Assembly: GCF_000620125.1 (NCBI RefSeq) | Contig: NZ_JHVL01000008.1 | Span: forward strand, 1-55,299 | Reading direction: 5' to 3' | Length of the DNA: 55,299 nucleotides | Source: Clostridiisalibacter paucivorans DSM 22131 | GTDB taxonomy: Bacteria > Bacillota > Clostridia > Tissierellales > Clostridiisalibacteraceae | In this document: positions 35,329 to 44,103 of the stretch, piece by piece | How positions within the stretch are numbered: position 1 is the first letter of the stretch | Layout of the letters: every line of letters begins with the position of its first letter | Program-made: the position numbers and the translations under genes | Notes under the pieces: generated by a model | What the model saw: the letters and a program-made list of their open reading frames with translations, nothing else | The model's database searches: none | Told to the model about the DNA's origin: nothing

Positions 35329-36353
35329 CTCCCCACTGATTCTACTATTTTCTTAGAAATAAATAATCCCAGTGCTAATCCTATTGCTAAAAAAATATAA
35401 TTTTTTATAACTATATCATAAGGAGCAAAAACTAAAGCAAATGTCATAGCAAGAGAAATGGAAAAGCCAATTATGAACACATTCTCCAAGGGTTTGAACA
35501 TTGTAAAATTGCCATTTAACTCTAAGGCATTTTTTTTATATATATGTATAGATATAAGAGAAAATACAATAGTTAGAACTAATAATGTTATACATTTAGG
35601 CATAAAGTTATCATAAATTATTAAATCTTTACTTAAAATGTTGTGCTCAGGATTAAAATAAAAACTGTGCTCACTGGTATTATATAATGCGAATACCAAT
35701 TTTTCTATTATATTGGAGGGTGATAAATCACTGTAATTGATAGATGTCAGTCGCACTATAGTTTCTTCACCCATTTCTATAAACCAAAGTGGGAATAAAA
35801 GCATTATGGGAGAGATTATACTTGCCGCCGATACATTCCCCATTAAACTTTGTATACCCATAAAAAATGCAAATCCTGCAGTGAATGTTAGAGTATTTAT
35901 CAGGAACCATTGAAATAATTGTGACACGCTTATATATGGACCTAAGATATCTGAATTAGAAAAATATGAAATAATAATAAATATGAAACTAATGAGCATG
36001 GTGGAAATAATAGCTGTAAATCCTAAAAATAGCTTATTTACTATTATTTCTTCCCTTGTAAAGGGCATAGATGATATTAAATTAGCGTTTTGATTTCTCA
36101 AATCATAAAATAAAAAAGCCGCTATAAATATGAGTATTCCAAACATGAAAAATTGAATATCAAAAATATTAAATACATTCTTGGCAAATAAATTTGCTAT
36201 TTCTATATTTGTAATATCTGGCATAAATTCCTTATAGTTCTGAATATTCATGATTATTTTTAAATTTTTTAATACGAAAGTCAATCCCAATAGAGAAGCG
36301 AATAACCATTGGGTCCTTTTCCATTCTTTATAAATCAATGCTTTGTTTAACAT
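35322..36353 (-). CDS. ABC-2 type transporter permease
   Basis: 343 residues with about eight membrane segments and the general look of ABC-2 exporters (N-terminal YKEWKRTQW cytoplasmic stretch, then paired helices and large loops). It is 21 bases downstream of the ATPase gene and forms the membrane part of the exporter. Substrate unknown; relatives include antibiotic or peptide export and stress-responsive YtrC/D-like systems. Confidence 0.82.
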   Translation of the reverse strand: MLNKALIYKEWKRTQWLFASLLGLTFVLKNLKIIMNIQNYKEFMPDITNIEIANLFAKNVFNIFDIQFFMFGILIFIAAFLFYDLRNQNANLISSMPFTREEIIVNKLFLGFTAIISTMLISFIFIIISYFSNSDILGPYISVSQLFQWFLINTLTFTAGFAFFMGIQSLMGNVSAASIISPIMLLFPLWFIEMGEETIVRLTSINYSDLSPSNIIEKLVFALYNTSEHSFYFNPEHNILSKDLIIYDNFMPKCITLLVLTIVFSLISIHIYKKNALELNGNFTMFKPLENVFIIGFSISLAMTFALVFAPYDIVIKNYIFLAIGLALGLFISKKIVESVGRS

Positions 36354-36374
36354 GAATTTACCTCCTACTAAATA

Positions 36375-37259
36375 TTATCGCACCTCTAAATTTCCCTCTG
36401 TAGAATACATAAACATATCCTCTAAACTCAAATTAATTTCTTCTATAAATTCTACATTGGTGTTTTTCAGTTTATTATAAAAATCTACACTATAATTATT
36501 GGTTACTATATAAAACACTCTGCCTATTTGAGATACATCTAATACTTCAGGCCATTCCTTAAGATTATCTGGTGGAGATGACCTAAACACTACTTGGAAT
36601 TTTCTTATCTGCTTTTTCATATTATCTAAAGAACTGGCAAACACTATATGACCATTATCAATAATAGCTATATCATCGCATACTCGTTCTAGTTCTCCTA
36701 GGTTATGGGAAGATATTAGTACTGTGGTCTTACGTTCTGCGACATCTTCTAAAACCATATTTAGCACATCTCTCTTTGCTCTAGGATCTAATCCTGAAGT
36801 GGGTTCATCCATTATAAGTATATGGGGCATAACACTTAAATTTAGCATTATAGATACCCTCATCTTCATTCCCTTAGATAAATTTTTTATATGTTTATTT
36901 GTATCTATATTAAAGGAACGATTTAATTCATTGAATCTTTCTATATTAAAATTGCTATAAGCGTTCTTAAAAAAATCTATCAAATTTTTGACTTTGAAAT
37001 TTTTATAAAAGTTGTTTTCATCAGCTATGTATCCCATTTTCATCTTTAATTTAGCATTCTCAAATACGGTTTCATCGTCTATCTTTATATTACCTTTGTC
37101 ATTTTTATATATACCAGTAAGACATTTAATCAATGTGGTTTTACCAGAGCCATTGGGACCTATTAATCCCAAAATAGTACCTTTTTTAACATTTAAATTT
37201 ATATCTTTTAATATTTCTTTATCGGATATATTTTTATATAATGATTCTATTTGTATCAT
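36375..37259 (-). CDS. ABC transporter ATPase (YtrB/BcrA-like)
   Basis: 294 residues with Walker A GPNGSGKTT (34-42), signature LSKGMKMR, Walker B ILIMDEP followed by the TSGLDPR D-loop, and a switch His in SSHNLGE. The start at 37259 (ATG of MIQIES) lies 4 bases after the regulator's stop. It pairs with the permease and is regulated by the GntR protein in front of it. Confidence 0.88.
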   Translation of the reverse strand: MIQIESLYKNISDKEILKDINLNVKKGTILGLIGPNGSGKTTLIKCLTGIYKNDKGNIKIDDETVFENAKLKMKMGYIADENNFYKNFKVKNLIDFFKNAYSNFNIERFNELNRSFNIDTNKHIKNLSKGMKMRVSIMLNLSVMPHILIMDEPTSGLDPRAKRDVLNMVLEDVAERKTTVLISSHNLGELERVCDDIAIIDNGHIVFASSLDNMKKQIRKFQVVFRSSPPDNLKEWPEVLDVSQIGRVFYIVTNNYSVDFYNKLKNTNVEFIEEINLSLEDMFMYSTEGNLEVR

Positions 37260-37263
37260 GATT

Positions 37264-37644
37264 TCAATTTCCCTCCAATTCACCATAGATTTTATCTATG
37301 ATACTCAATAGTCTATCCTTATCTATACCTATATAATGGGCCTCTACTATAATTTTTTTAATCATTTTAGTCAATTGCACAATCCTATCCTCCTCCATTT
37401 TGGGATTATAATCTTTAGATACATATGTGCCTCTTCCCTTAATGGTGACTATAACCTTCTGTCTTTCTAATTCACTATAAGCCTTGCTTACTGTATTGGG
37501 GTTTATCAATAATTGAGAAGACAAATTTCTTACAGAGGGCAATTTATCCTGTGGTTGAAGTATACCCTTTAGTATATTTTCTTTTACTGAATCCACTATT
37601 TGTTCATATATAGGTTTGCTATTACTGGGATCTATATTAATCAC
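37264..37644 (-). CDS. YtrA-type GntR regulator
   Basis: 126 residues, the short YtrA subfamily: a winged helix (about 8-78) with KLPSVRNLSSQLLINPNTVSKAYSEL, then a short helical tail without a ligand domain. The start is GTG at 37644, because GGAGGTG lies 6 bases before it. YtrA proteins repress an ABC operon, including themselves; the tandem site at 37675-37701 is the likely operator. It heads the three-gene exporter operon. Confidence 0.87.
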   Translation of the reverse strand: MINIDPSNSKPIYEQIVDSVKENILKGILQPQDKLPSVRNLSSQLLINPNTVSKAYSELERQKVIVTIKGRGTYVSKDYNPKMEEDRIVQLTKMIKKIIVEAHYIGIDKDRLLSIIDKIYGELEGN

Positions 37645-37674
37645 AATGTTCACCTCCATCAAAGACCTAAATGT

Positions 37675-37701
37675 ACTAATACAACTAATACACTTAATAC
37701 A
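37675..37701 (-). promoter_or_regulatory. Tandem operator in front of the YtrA-type regulator
   Basis: Three tandem 9-bp units, read on the minus strand TGTATTAAG, TGTATTAGT, TGTATTAGT, lie between the -10 region (TATAAT on the minus strand, -35 TTTACT) and the GTG start. They form a probable autoregulatory site. Confidence 0.55.
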
Positions 37702-37808
37702 GTATTATTATAAACATTATTTTCAAAAAAGTAAAGGGTTTTTTAATTTTTATTGAAAATATTGGTATAATATATATTAGGTAAAAAAATAGATAAGGAG
37801 AAGGAATT

Positions 37809-38306
37809 ATGAAAGAAGCTATATTTTTAGATAGAGATGGAGTGTTAAATGACAATAAGAAACCTGTAAATAGTCCAGAGGATTTAGTATTATATCCTAA
37901 TGTAAAGGAAGCCCTAAATAAGTTGCAAAATGCAGGCTATGAACTTTTTGTGGTTACTAATCAAGGTGGAATAGAGTTGGGATACATATCTGAAAAAGAT
38001 TTAGAAAAAATTCACAAAAGGTTACTGGATGAATTGAAACAATATTGCAAGATAACAGAGATAGCCTATTGTCCCTATTATCATAAAAAATCCTATGATA
38101 GAAAACCCCAACCGGGAATGATATTAAAGCTTTCTAAAAAATATAATATAAACTTAAAAAGAAGTTGGATGATAGGGGATATGAACACAGATGTAGAAGC
38201 AGGAATAAGGGCTGGGTGTAAAACGGCCAAAATAGGAAAGAATTTTCACAAGGCAGATGTAGTGGGAAAAGATTTAATGGAAGTTGTGGATAGGATTCTT
38301 ACTTGA
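37809..38306 (+). CDS. HAD-IIIA phosphatase (GmhB/HisB-N-like)
   Basis: A 165-residue HAD-IIIA protein: FLDRDGVLND with Asp8/Asp10, VVTNQGG (motif II), RKPQPGM (motif III) and GDMNTDVEAG (motif IV), as in D-glycero-D-manno-heptose-1,7-bisphosphate 7-phosphatases. Only one Cys (YCPYYH) of the zinc-binding Cys set is kept. No other heptose gene is nearby, so the sugar-phosphate substrate is uncertain. The start ATG follows AAGGAGAAGG, with an extended -10 (TGGTATAAT) at 37763-37771. Its stop codon overlaps the ileS T-box promoter. Confidence 0.8.
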   Translation: MKEAIFLDRDGVLNDNKKPVNSPEDLVLYPNVKEALNKLQNAGYELFVVTNQGGIELGYISEKDLEKIHKRLLDELKQYCKITEIAYCPYYHKKSYDRKPQPGMILKLSKKYNINLKRSWMIGDMNTDVEAGIRAGCKTAKIGKNFHKADVVGKDLMEVVDRILT

Positions 38307-38330
38307 CAAAACCAGTATATTTGGTATATT
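38303..38330 (+). promoter_or_regulatory. Promoter of the ileS T-box transcript
   Basis: Consensus TTGACA at 38303-38308, 16-base spacer, TATATT at 38325-38330, overlapping the stop of the HAD gene. Confidence 0.8.
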
Positions 38331-38336
38331 ATTAAT

Positions 38337-38600
38337 CAAAATGTATATGTTAATTGCTATGATGGGGATAGTATTAAAGAGAGGATGTTTACAGAGAATT
38401 AATCGTTATATGGTGAGAGATTATGACTGATTCCTTTAAGAAGATCACCCTTGAGCTGGATGTCTGAAAGCATGGTCAATTAGGATGTCACGGTTAATCC
38501 GTTATATTTCAATGAGAGACAGGGTGTATTTTGCCCTGTAATCAGGGTGGTACCACGGCTAATTCGTCCCTAAGTCTTTTGACTTAGGGACTTTTATTTT
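38337..38600 (+). ncRNA. T-box leader of ileS
   Basis: A T-box: stem I region with AGAGAGGA and ACAGAGAA elements, the likely specifier ATC (Ile) at 38444-38446, the conserved AGGGTGGTACCACGG box at 38544-38558 (TGGT pairs with ACCA of uncharged tRNA), and an 11-bp terminator (38566-38576 with 38581-38591) plus T run. Uncharged tRNA-Ile should switch the leader to antitermination and raise ileS expression. Confidence 0.93.
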
Positions 38601-38611
38601 ATGGAGTGAAG

Positions 38612-38693
38612 AACAGTCGTTAGTTGGTAGCATAATGAAGAGAACCTACAATTCTCTACCAACTACCGACTACCAATTGCCAACTGTGAACTA
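38612..38693 (+). repeat. Heptad-repeat element (copy 7)
   Basis: Outer complementary segments ACAGT...ACTGT and GTTGGTAG...CTACCAAC around a core AGAGAA/TTCTCT. It lies between the T-box terminator and the ileS start, so it is part of the ileS mRNA leader. Confidence 0.8.
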
Positions 38694-38714
38694 AAAATAG
38701 AAAGGGTGAAAAAA

Positions 38715-41700
38715 TTGGCTAAATTTAAAGAATTATATAATTCTTCAATAAGTGAAAGCGAAAAAAATATCTCAGACTTTTGGAATGATATTGATATTTT
38801 GCAAAAGAGTATAGAAAATAGGGACGGTAAAGAGCCTTTTATTTTTTATGAGGGGCCTCCTACAGCCAACGGTAGACCTGGTATTCACCATGTTATGGCT
38901 AGAACATTGAAGGATTCAGTATGTAGATATAAGACTATGAAGGGTTATCAAGTTAAGAGAAAAGCAGGATGGGATACCCATGGACTTCCTGTAGAAATCG
39001 AAGTGGAGAAAAAGCTTGGATTAAGTGACAAACAGGACATAGAGAATTATGGCCTTGCAGAATTTAACAAGAAATGTCGAGAGTCTGTATTTGAATATGA
39101 AGGTCTATGGAGAAAGATGACAGAAAGAATGGCATATGCCATAGATTTGGATAATCCTTATATAACATTGAACAATGACTATATAGAGTCTGTATGGTGG
39201 ATTTTAGATAAGTTCAATAAAGAAGGATTCATGTATGAGGGACATAAGATACTCCCTTATTGTACTAGATGTGGTACTGGATTGGCATCTCATGAGGTTG
39301 CTCAAGGATACGAAGAAATAAAGACTGTGACTGTAACTGCAAAGTTCAAATTAAAGGATAAGGATGAATATTTTCTAGTTTGGACTACTACTCCATGGAC
39401 TTTGGCATCAAACGTGGCATTGACAGTACATCCTGATGTTGACTATATAAAGATAGCAGCTCAAGATGAGGTGTATTATGTAGCTAAAGACTTAGCAGAC
39501 GAAGTAATGGGAGATATAGAGTACAAAGTATTGGAAGAAATGAAGGGTAAGGATTTGGAATATATAGAATATGATCAAATAATGCCCTTTGTTAAACCAG
39601 ATAAAAAGGCGTTCTTTGTAACATGTGCCGATTATGTAACTACTGAGGATGGAACAGGTATAGTTCATACAGCACCTGCATTTGGTGAGGATGACTATAA
39701 TACAGGAGTTAGATATAATCTTCCAGTAGTACAGCCTGTGGGAGAAGATGGAAAGTATAACGACACGCCATGGAAGGGCATGTTTGTTATGGATGCCGAT
39801 ATCGAGATTATAAAATGGCTATATGAGGAAAATAAGCTATTTAAGAAAGAAAAAATGGCCCACAATTATCCCCATTGTTGGAGATGTAAGACTCCTCTTT
39901 TATACTATGCAAAACCTAGTTGGTATATAGAGATGACTAAGTTGAAGGATCAGCTCATAAAGAATAATAATGAAGTAGAGTGGTATCCTGATTTTGTGGG
40001 AGAAAAGAGATTTGGAAATTGGCTTGAAAACTTAAATGATTGGGCTATTTCTAGAAGTAGATATTGGGGAACACCTCTTAATCTTTGGAGATGTGAATGT
40101 GGTCATGTAGAGAGTGTAGGCTCAAGGAAAGAACTTGTGGAAAAGGCCGTTGAAGATATAGATGAAAGTATAGAGTTGCATAGACCATATGTGGATGATG
40201 TCCATATTAAGTGTTCTAAATGTGGAGGAACTATGACAAGGGTACCTGATGTAATTGACTGTTGGTTTGATAGTGGATCCATGCCATTTGCACAACACCA
40301 TTATCCCTTTGAGAACAAGGAAAACTTTGATGAACTATTCCCAGCAGATTTCATCTGTGAAGGTATAGATCAAACTAGAGGATGGTTCTATTCTCTTTTA
40401 GCCATCTCCACATTTGTAACTGGAAAATCTTCGTATAAGAGGGTATTGGTAAATGATCTTATATTAGATAAAGATGGAAAGAAAATGTCTAAATCTAGGG
40501 GAAATACTGTTGACCCATTTGAATTATTCGACAAATATGGGGCGGATGCATTGAGATGGTATCTATTATATGTATCTCCTGCATGGACTCCAACAAAGTT
40601 TGATGAAGACGGACTAAAGGAAGTATTGAGTAAATTCTTTGGAACTATAAAGAATGTATATAATTTCTTTGCATTATATGCCAATACTGATGATGTAGAT
40701 CCTAGAGAATTTTTTATAGAATATAAGGACAGACCAGAACTAGATAGATGGATATTATCTAAATATAATTCCATGGTTAAAGCAGTGACTGAGAATTTAG
40801 AGGTATTTGATTTGACTAAGGCAGTAAGAAGAGTTCAAGACTTTGTAAATGAAGATTTATCTAATTGGTATATAAGAAGGTCTAGAAGAAGATTTTGGGA
40901 TACAGATTTAGATAGTGACAAAAAATCAGTTTACAATACCACATATGAAGTTTTAGTTGGTATATCTCAATTAGTAGCACCTTTTGCACCTTATCTTTCA
41001 GAAGAAATATATAAGAAATTGACAGGAGAAACATCAGTACATTTAAGTGATTACCCTGTGGCTAAAAAAGAATTGATTGACACAGATTTAGAATATAAGA
41101 TGGACCTTGTTAGAGAATTAGTAGGATTGGGAAGGGCATCTAGGGAATCAGTAAGGATTAAAGTAAGGCAACCATTACAAAAGGTATTAGTTGATGGAAA
41201 ATATGAAGAGACTATATCCGATGTAGTACCTCTAATCAAGGAAGAATTAAATGTAAAAGAGGTAGTATTTGCCAAAGACCTTAAACAATATATGAACTTC
41301 AATTTAAAGCCAAACTTTAGAGTGGCAGGTCCTGAATTGGGACCTAAGATTAAAGTATTTAGCAAGGTATTGGCATCTTTAGATGGATCCGAGGTAGTAC
41401 CTAAGATAGAAGCTGGTGAAGGAATAGTAGTAGATCTAGATGGAGAAGAATTTAAAGTTACCAGTGAATATGTGGAAGTAAATATAACAGCAAAAGAAGG
41501 ATTTAATGTATCTATGGATGATAATCTGTTCGTTATATTGGATACTACGTTGAATGAAGAATTACTTAATGAGGGATTCGCTAGAGAATTTATATCTAAA
41601 GTTCAACAGATGAGAAAGAACAATGGATATGAGATGATGGATAATATTAAAATATATTATCATGGAGATGAAGATATAGTTAAAGCTGTAGATGTTTACA

Positions 41701-41819
41701 GAGATTATATTATGCAGGAGACATTAGCTGTTGAAGTGATTGAGGCAGAGGATAGTGATTTTGAAAAATATAATTTAAATGACCATGAGACAGGATTAAA
41801 ACTTGAAAAAGTAAACTAA
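38715..41819 (+). CDS. ileS: Isoleucyl-tRNA synthetase, type 2 (GxHH signature)
   Basis: A 1034-residue class I synthetase: catalytic Rossmann core split by an editing domain, KMSKS at 590-594, a WYIRRSRRRFW anticodon-binding region, and a C-terminal domain of the eukaryote-like IleRS type 2, without the C-terminal zinc motif of type 1. The usual HxGH signature is altered: residues 56-59 read GIHH. The start is TTG at 38715, with AAAGGGTG at 6 bases. It is controlled by the upstream T-box. A GxHH swap has been described in a subset of IleRS2 enzymes and linked to very high mupirocin resistance. Confidence 0.95.
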   Translation: MAKFKELYNSSISESEKNISDFWNDIDILQKSIENRDGKEPFIFYEGPPTANGRPGIHHVMARTLKDSVCRYKTMKGYQVKRKAGWDTHGLPVEIEVEKKLGLSDKQDIENYGLAEFNKKCRESVFEYEGLWRKMTERMAYAIDLDNPYITLNNDYIESVWWILDKFNKEGFMYEGHKILPYCTRCGTGLASHEVAQGYEEIKTVTVTAKFKLKDKDEYFLVWTTTPWTLASNVALTVHPDVDYIKIAAQDEVYYVAKDLADEVMGDIEYKVLEEMKGKDLEYIEYDQIMPFVKPDKKAFFVTCADYVTTEDGTGIVHTAPAFGEDDYNTGVRYNLPVVQPVGEDGKYNDTPWKGMFVMDADIEIIKWLYEENKLFKKEKMAHNYPHCWRCKTPLLYYAKPSWYIEMTKLKDQLIKNNNEVEWYPDFVGEKRFGNWLENLNDWAISRSRYWGTPLNLWRCECGHVESVGSRKELVEKAVEDIDESIELHRPYVDDVHIKCSKCGGTMTRVPDVIDCWFDSGSMPFAQHHYPFENKENFDELFPADFICEGIDQTRGWFYSLLAISTFVTGKSSYKRVLVNDLILDKDGKKMSKSRGNTVDPFELFDKYGADALRWYLLYVSPAWTPTKFDEDGLKEVLSKFFGTIKNVYNFFALYANTDDVDPREFFIEYKDRPELDRWILSKYNSMVKAVTENLEVFDLTKAVRRVQDFVNEDLSNWYIRRSRRRFWDTDLDSDKKSVYNTTYEVLVGISQLVAPFAPYLSEEIYKKLTGETSVHLSDYPVAKKELIDTDLEYKMDLVRELVGLGRASRESVRIKVRQPLQKVLVDGKYEETISDVVPLIKEELNVKEVVFAKDLKQYMNFNLKPNFRVAGPELGPKIKVFSKVLASLDGSEVVPKIEAGEGIVVDLDGEEFKVTSEYVEVNITAKEGFNVSMDDNLFVILDTTLNEELLNEGFAREFISKVQQMRKNNGYEMMDNIKIYYHGDEDIVKAVDVYRDYIMQETLAVEVIEAEDSDFEKYNLNDHETGLKLEKVN

Positions 41820-41848
41820 AAAAAGAGGGTATACCCTCTTTTTTTTAG
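41818..41848 (+). terminator. Intrinsic terminator of ileS
   Basis: Inverted repeat AAAAGAGGGTA/TACCCTCTTTT centred between 41831 and 41832, followed by a T run. Confidence 0.9.
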
Positions 41849-41964
41849 TTGTTAACTACTTATTTTAAATGACATATATAATTGATAAATGCAAATATTA
41901 AGCATATATGGTATATTATATATTGAAACAGATATAATGAATAAAGTAAACGGGAGATGAAATA

Positions 41965-43080
41965 GTGGGAGAGATAATAAAGGCTTTTATATTTATATTT
42001 GTAGCTGAGATGGGAGACAAGACTCAAATATTGGCGATGACCTTTGCTACCAAATATTCTGTAAAAAAGGTGTTATTGGGAGTGTTTTTAGGGTCACTGT
42101 TGAACCATGGAATAGCAGTAGCGTTGGGTTCCTATCTATCTAATAAAATTCCTCTAAATCTAGTGCAACTATTTGCTGGAATATTGTTTATAGGATTTGG
42201 GCTTTGGACCTTAAAACCAGAAGGTGATGAAGATGATCAAGATGCGAAGGGAAATGGTTTAGGCCCTGTATTGACAGTAGCTATGGCTTTTTTTATAGGA
42301 GAGCTTGGAGATAAAACCCAGCTCACTGCAATGACATTGGCAACTGAATCATCATATCCTCTATTTATATTGATGGGTACAGTATTGGGGATGGTATTTA
42401 CCAGCAGTATTGGTATATTTGTGGGAAGTAAGATTGGAGATAAGATCCCTGAGATTGCAATAAAGATAGTGTCAGCATTTATATTTATATTATTTGGAAC
42501 TATAAAACTCTATCAACAGACACCAGAAAGATTTTTAAATACATATACTGTTTTGGGATTTTCGGCAATATTGTGTATAATTATAGCAGTACTTCTTAGG
42601 TCAGTATTTAAGTCTAGAAGAAATAGAATAACTTCATTGAAAGGGGCAGCAACATCCCTATATATACATACTACTTATTTAAAAAGAGCTGTCAATCACA
42701 TGTGCCTTGGTACTGAAAGGTGCAAACACTGTCAGGGGATCAATTGCCCCATTGGATTTACTAAAGAGGTATTGAATGAGTCAGAAAAGACCCACAGATA
42801 TAAAGTGTCTAAAAAGTTCAATATACTACCTAAAAATAATAAGAAGCCCTTTGAAAGATATGAAGCAATAAAAATATTGGCCAAGACATTGGGCTATATC
42901 GAACTATATAATGTGGGAAATGATGAGGACCATGTATTTAATAAGGCTAGGGAGGCAATGGAGATTATACTCTTTGACACCCATTTATACTTTTCAGGAG
43001 ATATAAAAGAGTATTTGAATACCATAATAAAGCTCGATAATAAAGTAGGAAAAGAAGTAGAGATGTTAGTTAGTATTTAA
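41965..43080 (+). CDS. TMEM165/GDT1 (UPF0016) family transporter with extra C-terminal domain
   Basis: 371 residues. The N-terminal part (about 1-215) has six membrane segments in two repeats, each with the family motif E-x-GDKT (EMGDKTQ at 15-21, ELGDKTQ near 113), as in Mn2+/Ca2+ exporters such as MneA. A further 155 residues follow that are soluble and carry four cysteines (C..C-x2-C-x4-C at about 249-261). Ordinary prokaryotic members stop after the membrane part, so this is a fusion or extension. The start is GTG at 41965 with GGGAGATG. I see no yybP-ykoY manganese riboswitch in the 119-base leader. Confidence 0.85.
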   Translation: MGEIIKAFIFIFVAEMGDKTQILAMTFATKYSVKKVLLGVFLGSLLNHGIAVALGSYLSNKIPLNLVQLFAGILFIGFGLWTLKPEGDEDDQDAKGNGLGPVLTVAMAFFIGELGDKTQLTAMTLATESSYPLFILMGTVLGMVFTSSIGIFVGSKIGDKIPEIAIKIVSAFIFILFGTIKLYQQTPERFLNTYTVLGFSAILCIIIAVLLRSVFKSRRNRITSLKGAATSLYIHTTYLKRAVNHMCLGTERCKHCQGINCPIGFTKEVLNESEKTHRYKVSKKFNILPKNNKKPFERYEAIKILAKTLGYIELYNVGNDEDHVFNKAREAMEIILFDTHLYFSGDIKEYLNTIIKLDNKVGKEVEMLVSI

Positions 43081-43110
43081 TAGCTACAGCTCTGAAGTAC
43101 GGACTAGAAA
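43081..43110 (+). repeat. Degenerate heptad-repeat remnant (copy 8)
   Basis: A short stretch with TAGCTACAGCTCTG and AGTACGGACTAG resembling decayed heptads. It has no core and no clear hairpin. Confidence 0.35.
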
Positions 43111-43129
43111 GTAAGGAGATGGAGAAAAT

Positions 43130-43894
43130 ATGAAGGATATAGTACAATCAGTAGATAGAGCATTGTCCATATTAGAGGTTTTATCTGAGAATAGCTCAGG
43201 ATTGGGAATAACAGAGATTAGCAAAAAAATAGATTTACATAAGAGTACAGTTCATAGACTATTGTCCACATTAATCTATAAGGATTATGTTGAACAGGAT
43301 CATGAAACAAATAAATATAGGATAACATTAAAGGTTTTAGAATTGGGAAACAATAGACTTAAAGATCTAGATATAGTTACTGTATCTAGGCCTCATCTTA
43401 CTGAGCTGATGAAAAAGACCAATGAAGTTGTACATTTAGTTATATTGGAAAAAGAAGAAATTGTATATATAGACAAAGTGGAGTCTGAAAATACTATTCG
43501 GATGCATTCCACCATAGGAAAGAGAAGTCCCGCATACTGTACTGCTGTAGGAAAGGCTATAATGTCCCATATGACAATGGAAGAGGTATTGGAAATATGG
43601 AATAATAGTCAAATAAAAGAGCATACCCAATATACTATAACAGGGGTAGATGAAATGAAAGAAGAGCTAAAAAAAATAAGGGAAAGAGGATATAGCGTAG
43701 ATGATGAAGAAAATGAGATAGGAGTAAGATGTGTTGCAGCCCCCATATTTAATTGGAAGGGAGATGTAATTGCAGCCATAAGTATATCTGGACCTACCAT
43801 GAGGGTTACTAAGGAAAAAGTGGAAGAGTTCTCTATATTAATAATTGAATATGCCAGAAGAATATCTTTGGAATTGGGATATAACAATAAATAA
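43130..43894 (+). CDS. kdgR: IclR-family regulator (KdgR-like)
   Basis: 254 residues: an N-terminal winged helix (about 5-70; EISKKIDLHKSTVHRLLSTL) and an IclR effector domain (about 75-250; GKRSPAYCTAVGKAIM and GVRCVAAPIF). The position just ahead of eda and kdgK makes it the likely repressor of 2-keto-3-deoxygluconate use, as KdgR is elsewhere. The start ATG has GGAG at 5 bases. It has its own terminator, and a separate promoter serves eda-kdgK. Confidence 0.87.
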   Translation: MKDIVQSVDRALSILEVLSENSSGLGITEISKKIDLHKSTVHRLLSTLIYKDYVEQDHETNKYRITLKVLELGNNRLKDLDIVTVSRPHLTELMKKTNEVVHLVILEKEEIVYIDKVESENTIRMHSTIGKRSPAYCTAVGKAIMSHMTMEEVLEIWNNSQIKEHTQYTITGVDEMKEELKKIRERGYSVDDEENEIGVRCVAAPIFNWKGDVIAAISISGPTMRVTKEKVEEFSILIIEYARRISLELGYNNK

Positions 43895-43947
43895 AAAAAC
43901 AACTCTAAGTTTTGGATTTAATAGACGAAGCTTAGAGTTGTTTTTTT
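43893..43947 (+). terminator. Intrinsic terminator of kdgR
   Basis: A 10-bp stem CAACTCTAAG/CTTAGAGTTG (43900-43909 with 43931-43940), extendable with flanking A/T, a 21-base loop and a T7 tail. Confidence 0.85.
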
Positions 43948-44028
43948 GAAAAACTTTAAAATACAAAGTATATAAGAGATATATTGAATAAGAACAATAT
44001 AATTTGATTAGATAGTTTCTAATAGTCT

Positions 44029-44072
44029 TTGAATATTAAAGAAAAATTCCATATAATGAAACCAAAGTTTGA
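44029..44072 (+). promoter_or_regulatory. eda-kdgK promoter with candidate KdgR site
   Basis: TTGAAT at 44029-44034, 17-base spacer, TATAAT at 44052-44057, directly followed by the near-dyad TGAAAC-CAAA-GTTTGA at 44057-44072 over the expected start of transcription. The promoter is clear; the operator assignment is inference. Confidence 0.65.
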
Positions 44073-44103
44073 AATACGGAACAAAATAATAGGAGGGATT
44101 ACT

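Noticed and set aside
41846-41964. Manganese (yybP-ykoY) riboswitch ahead of the TMEM165 homologue
   Set aside because: The leader is short and A/T-rich with no matching fold or conserved loops.
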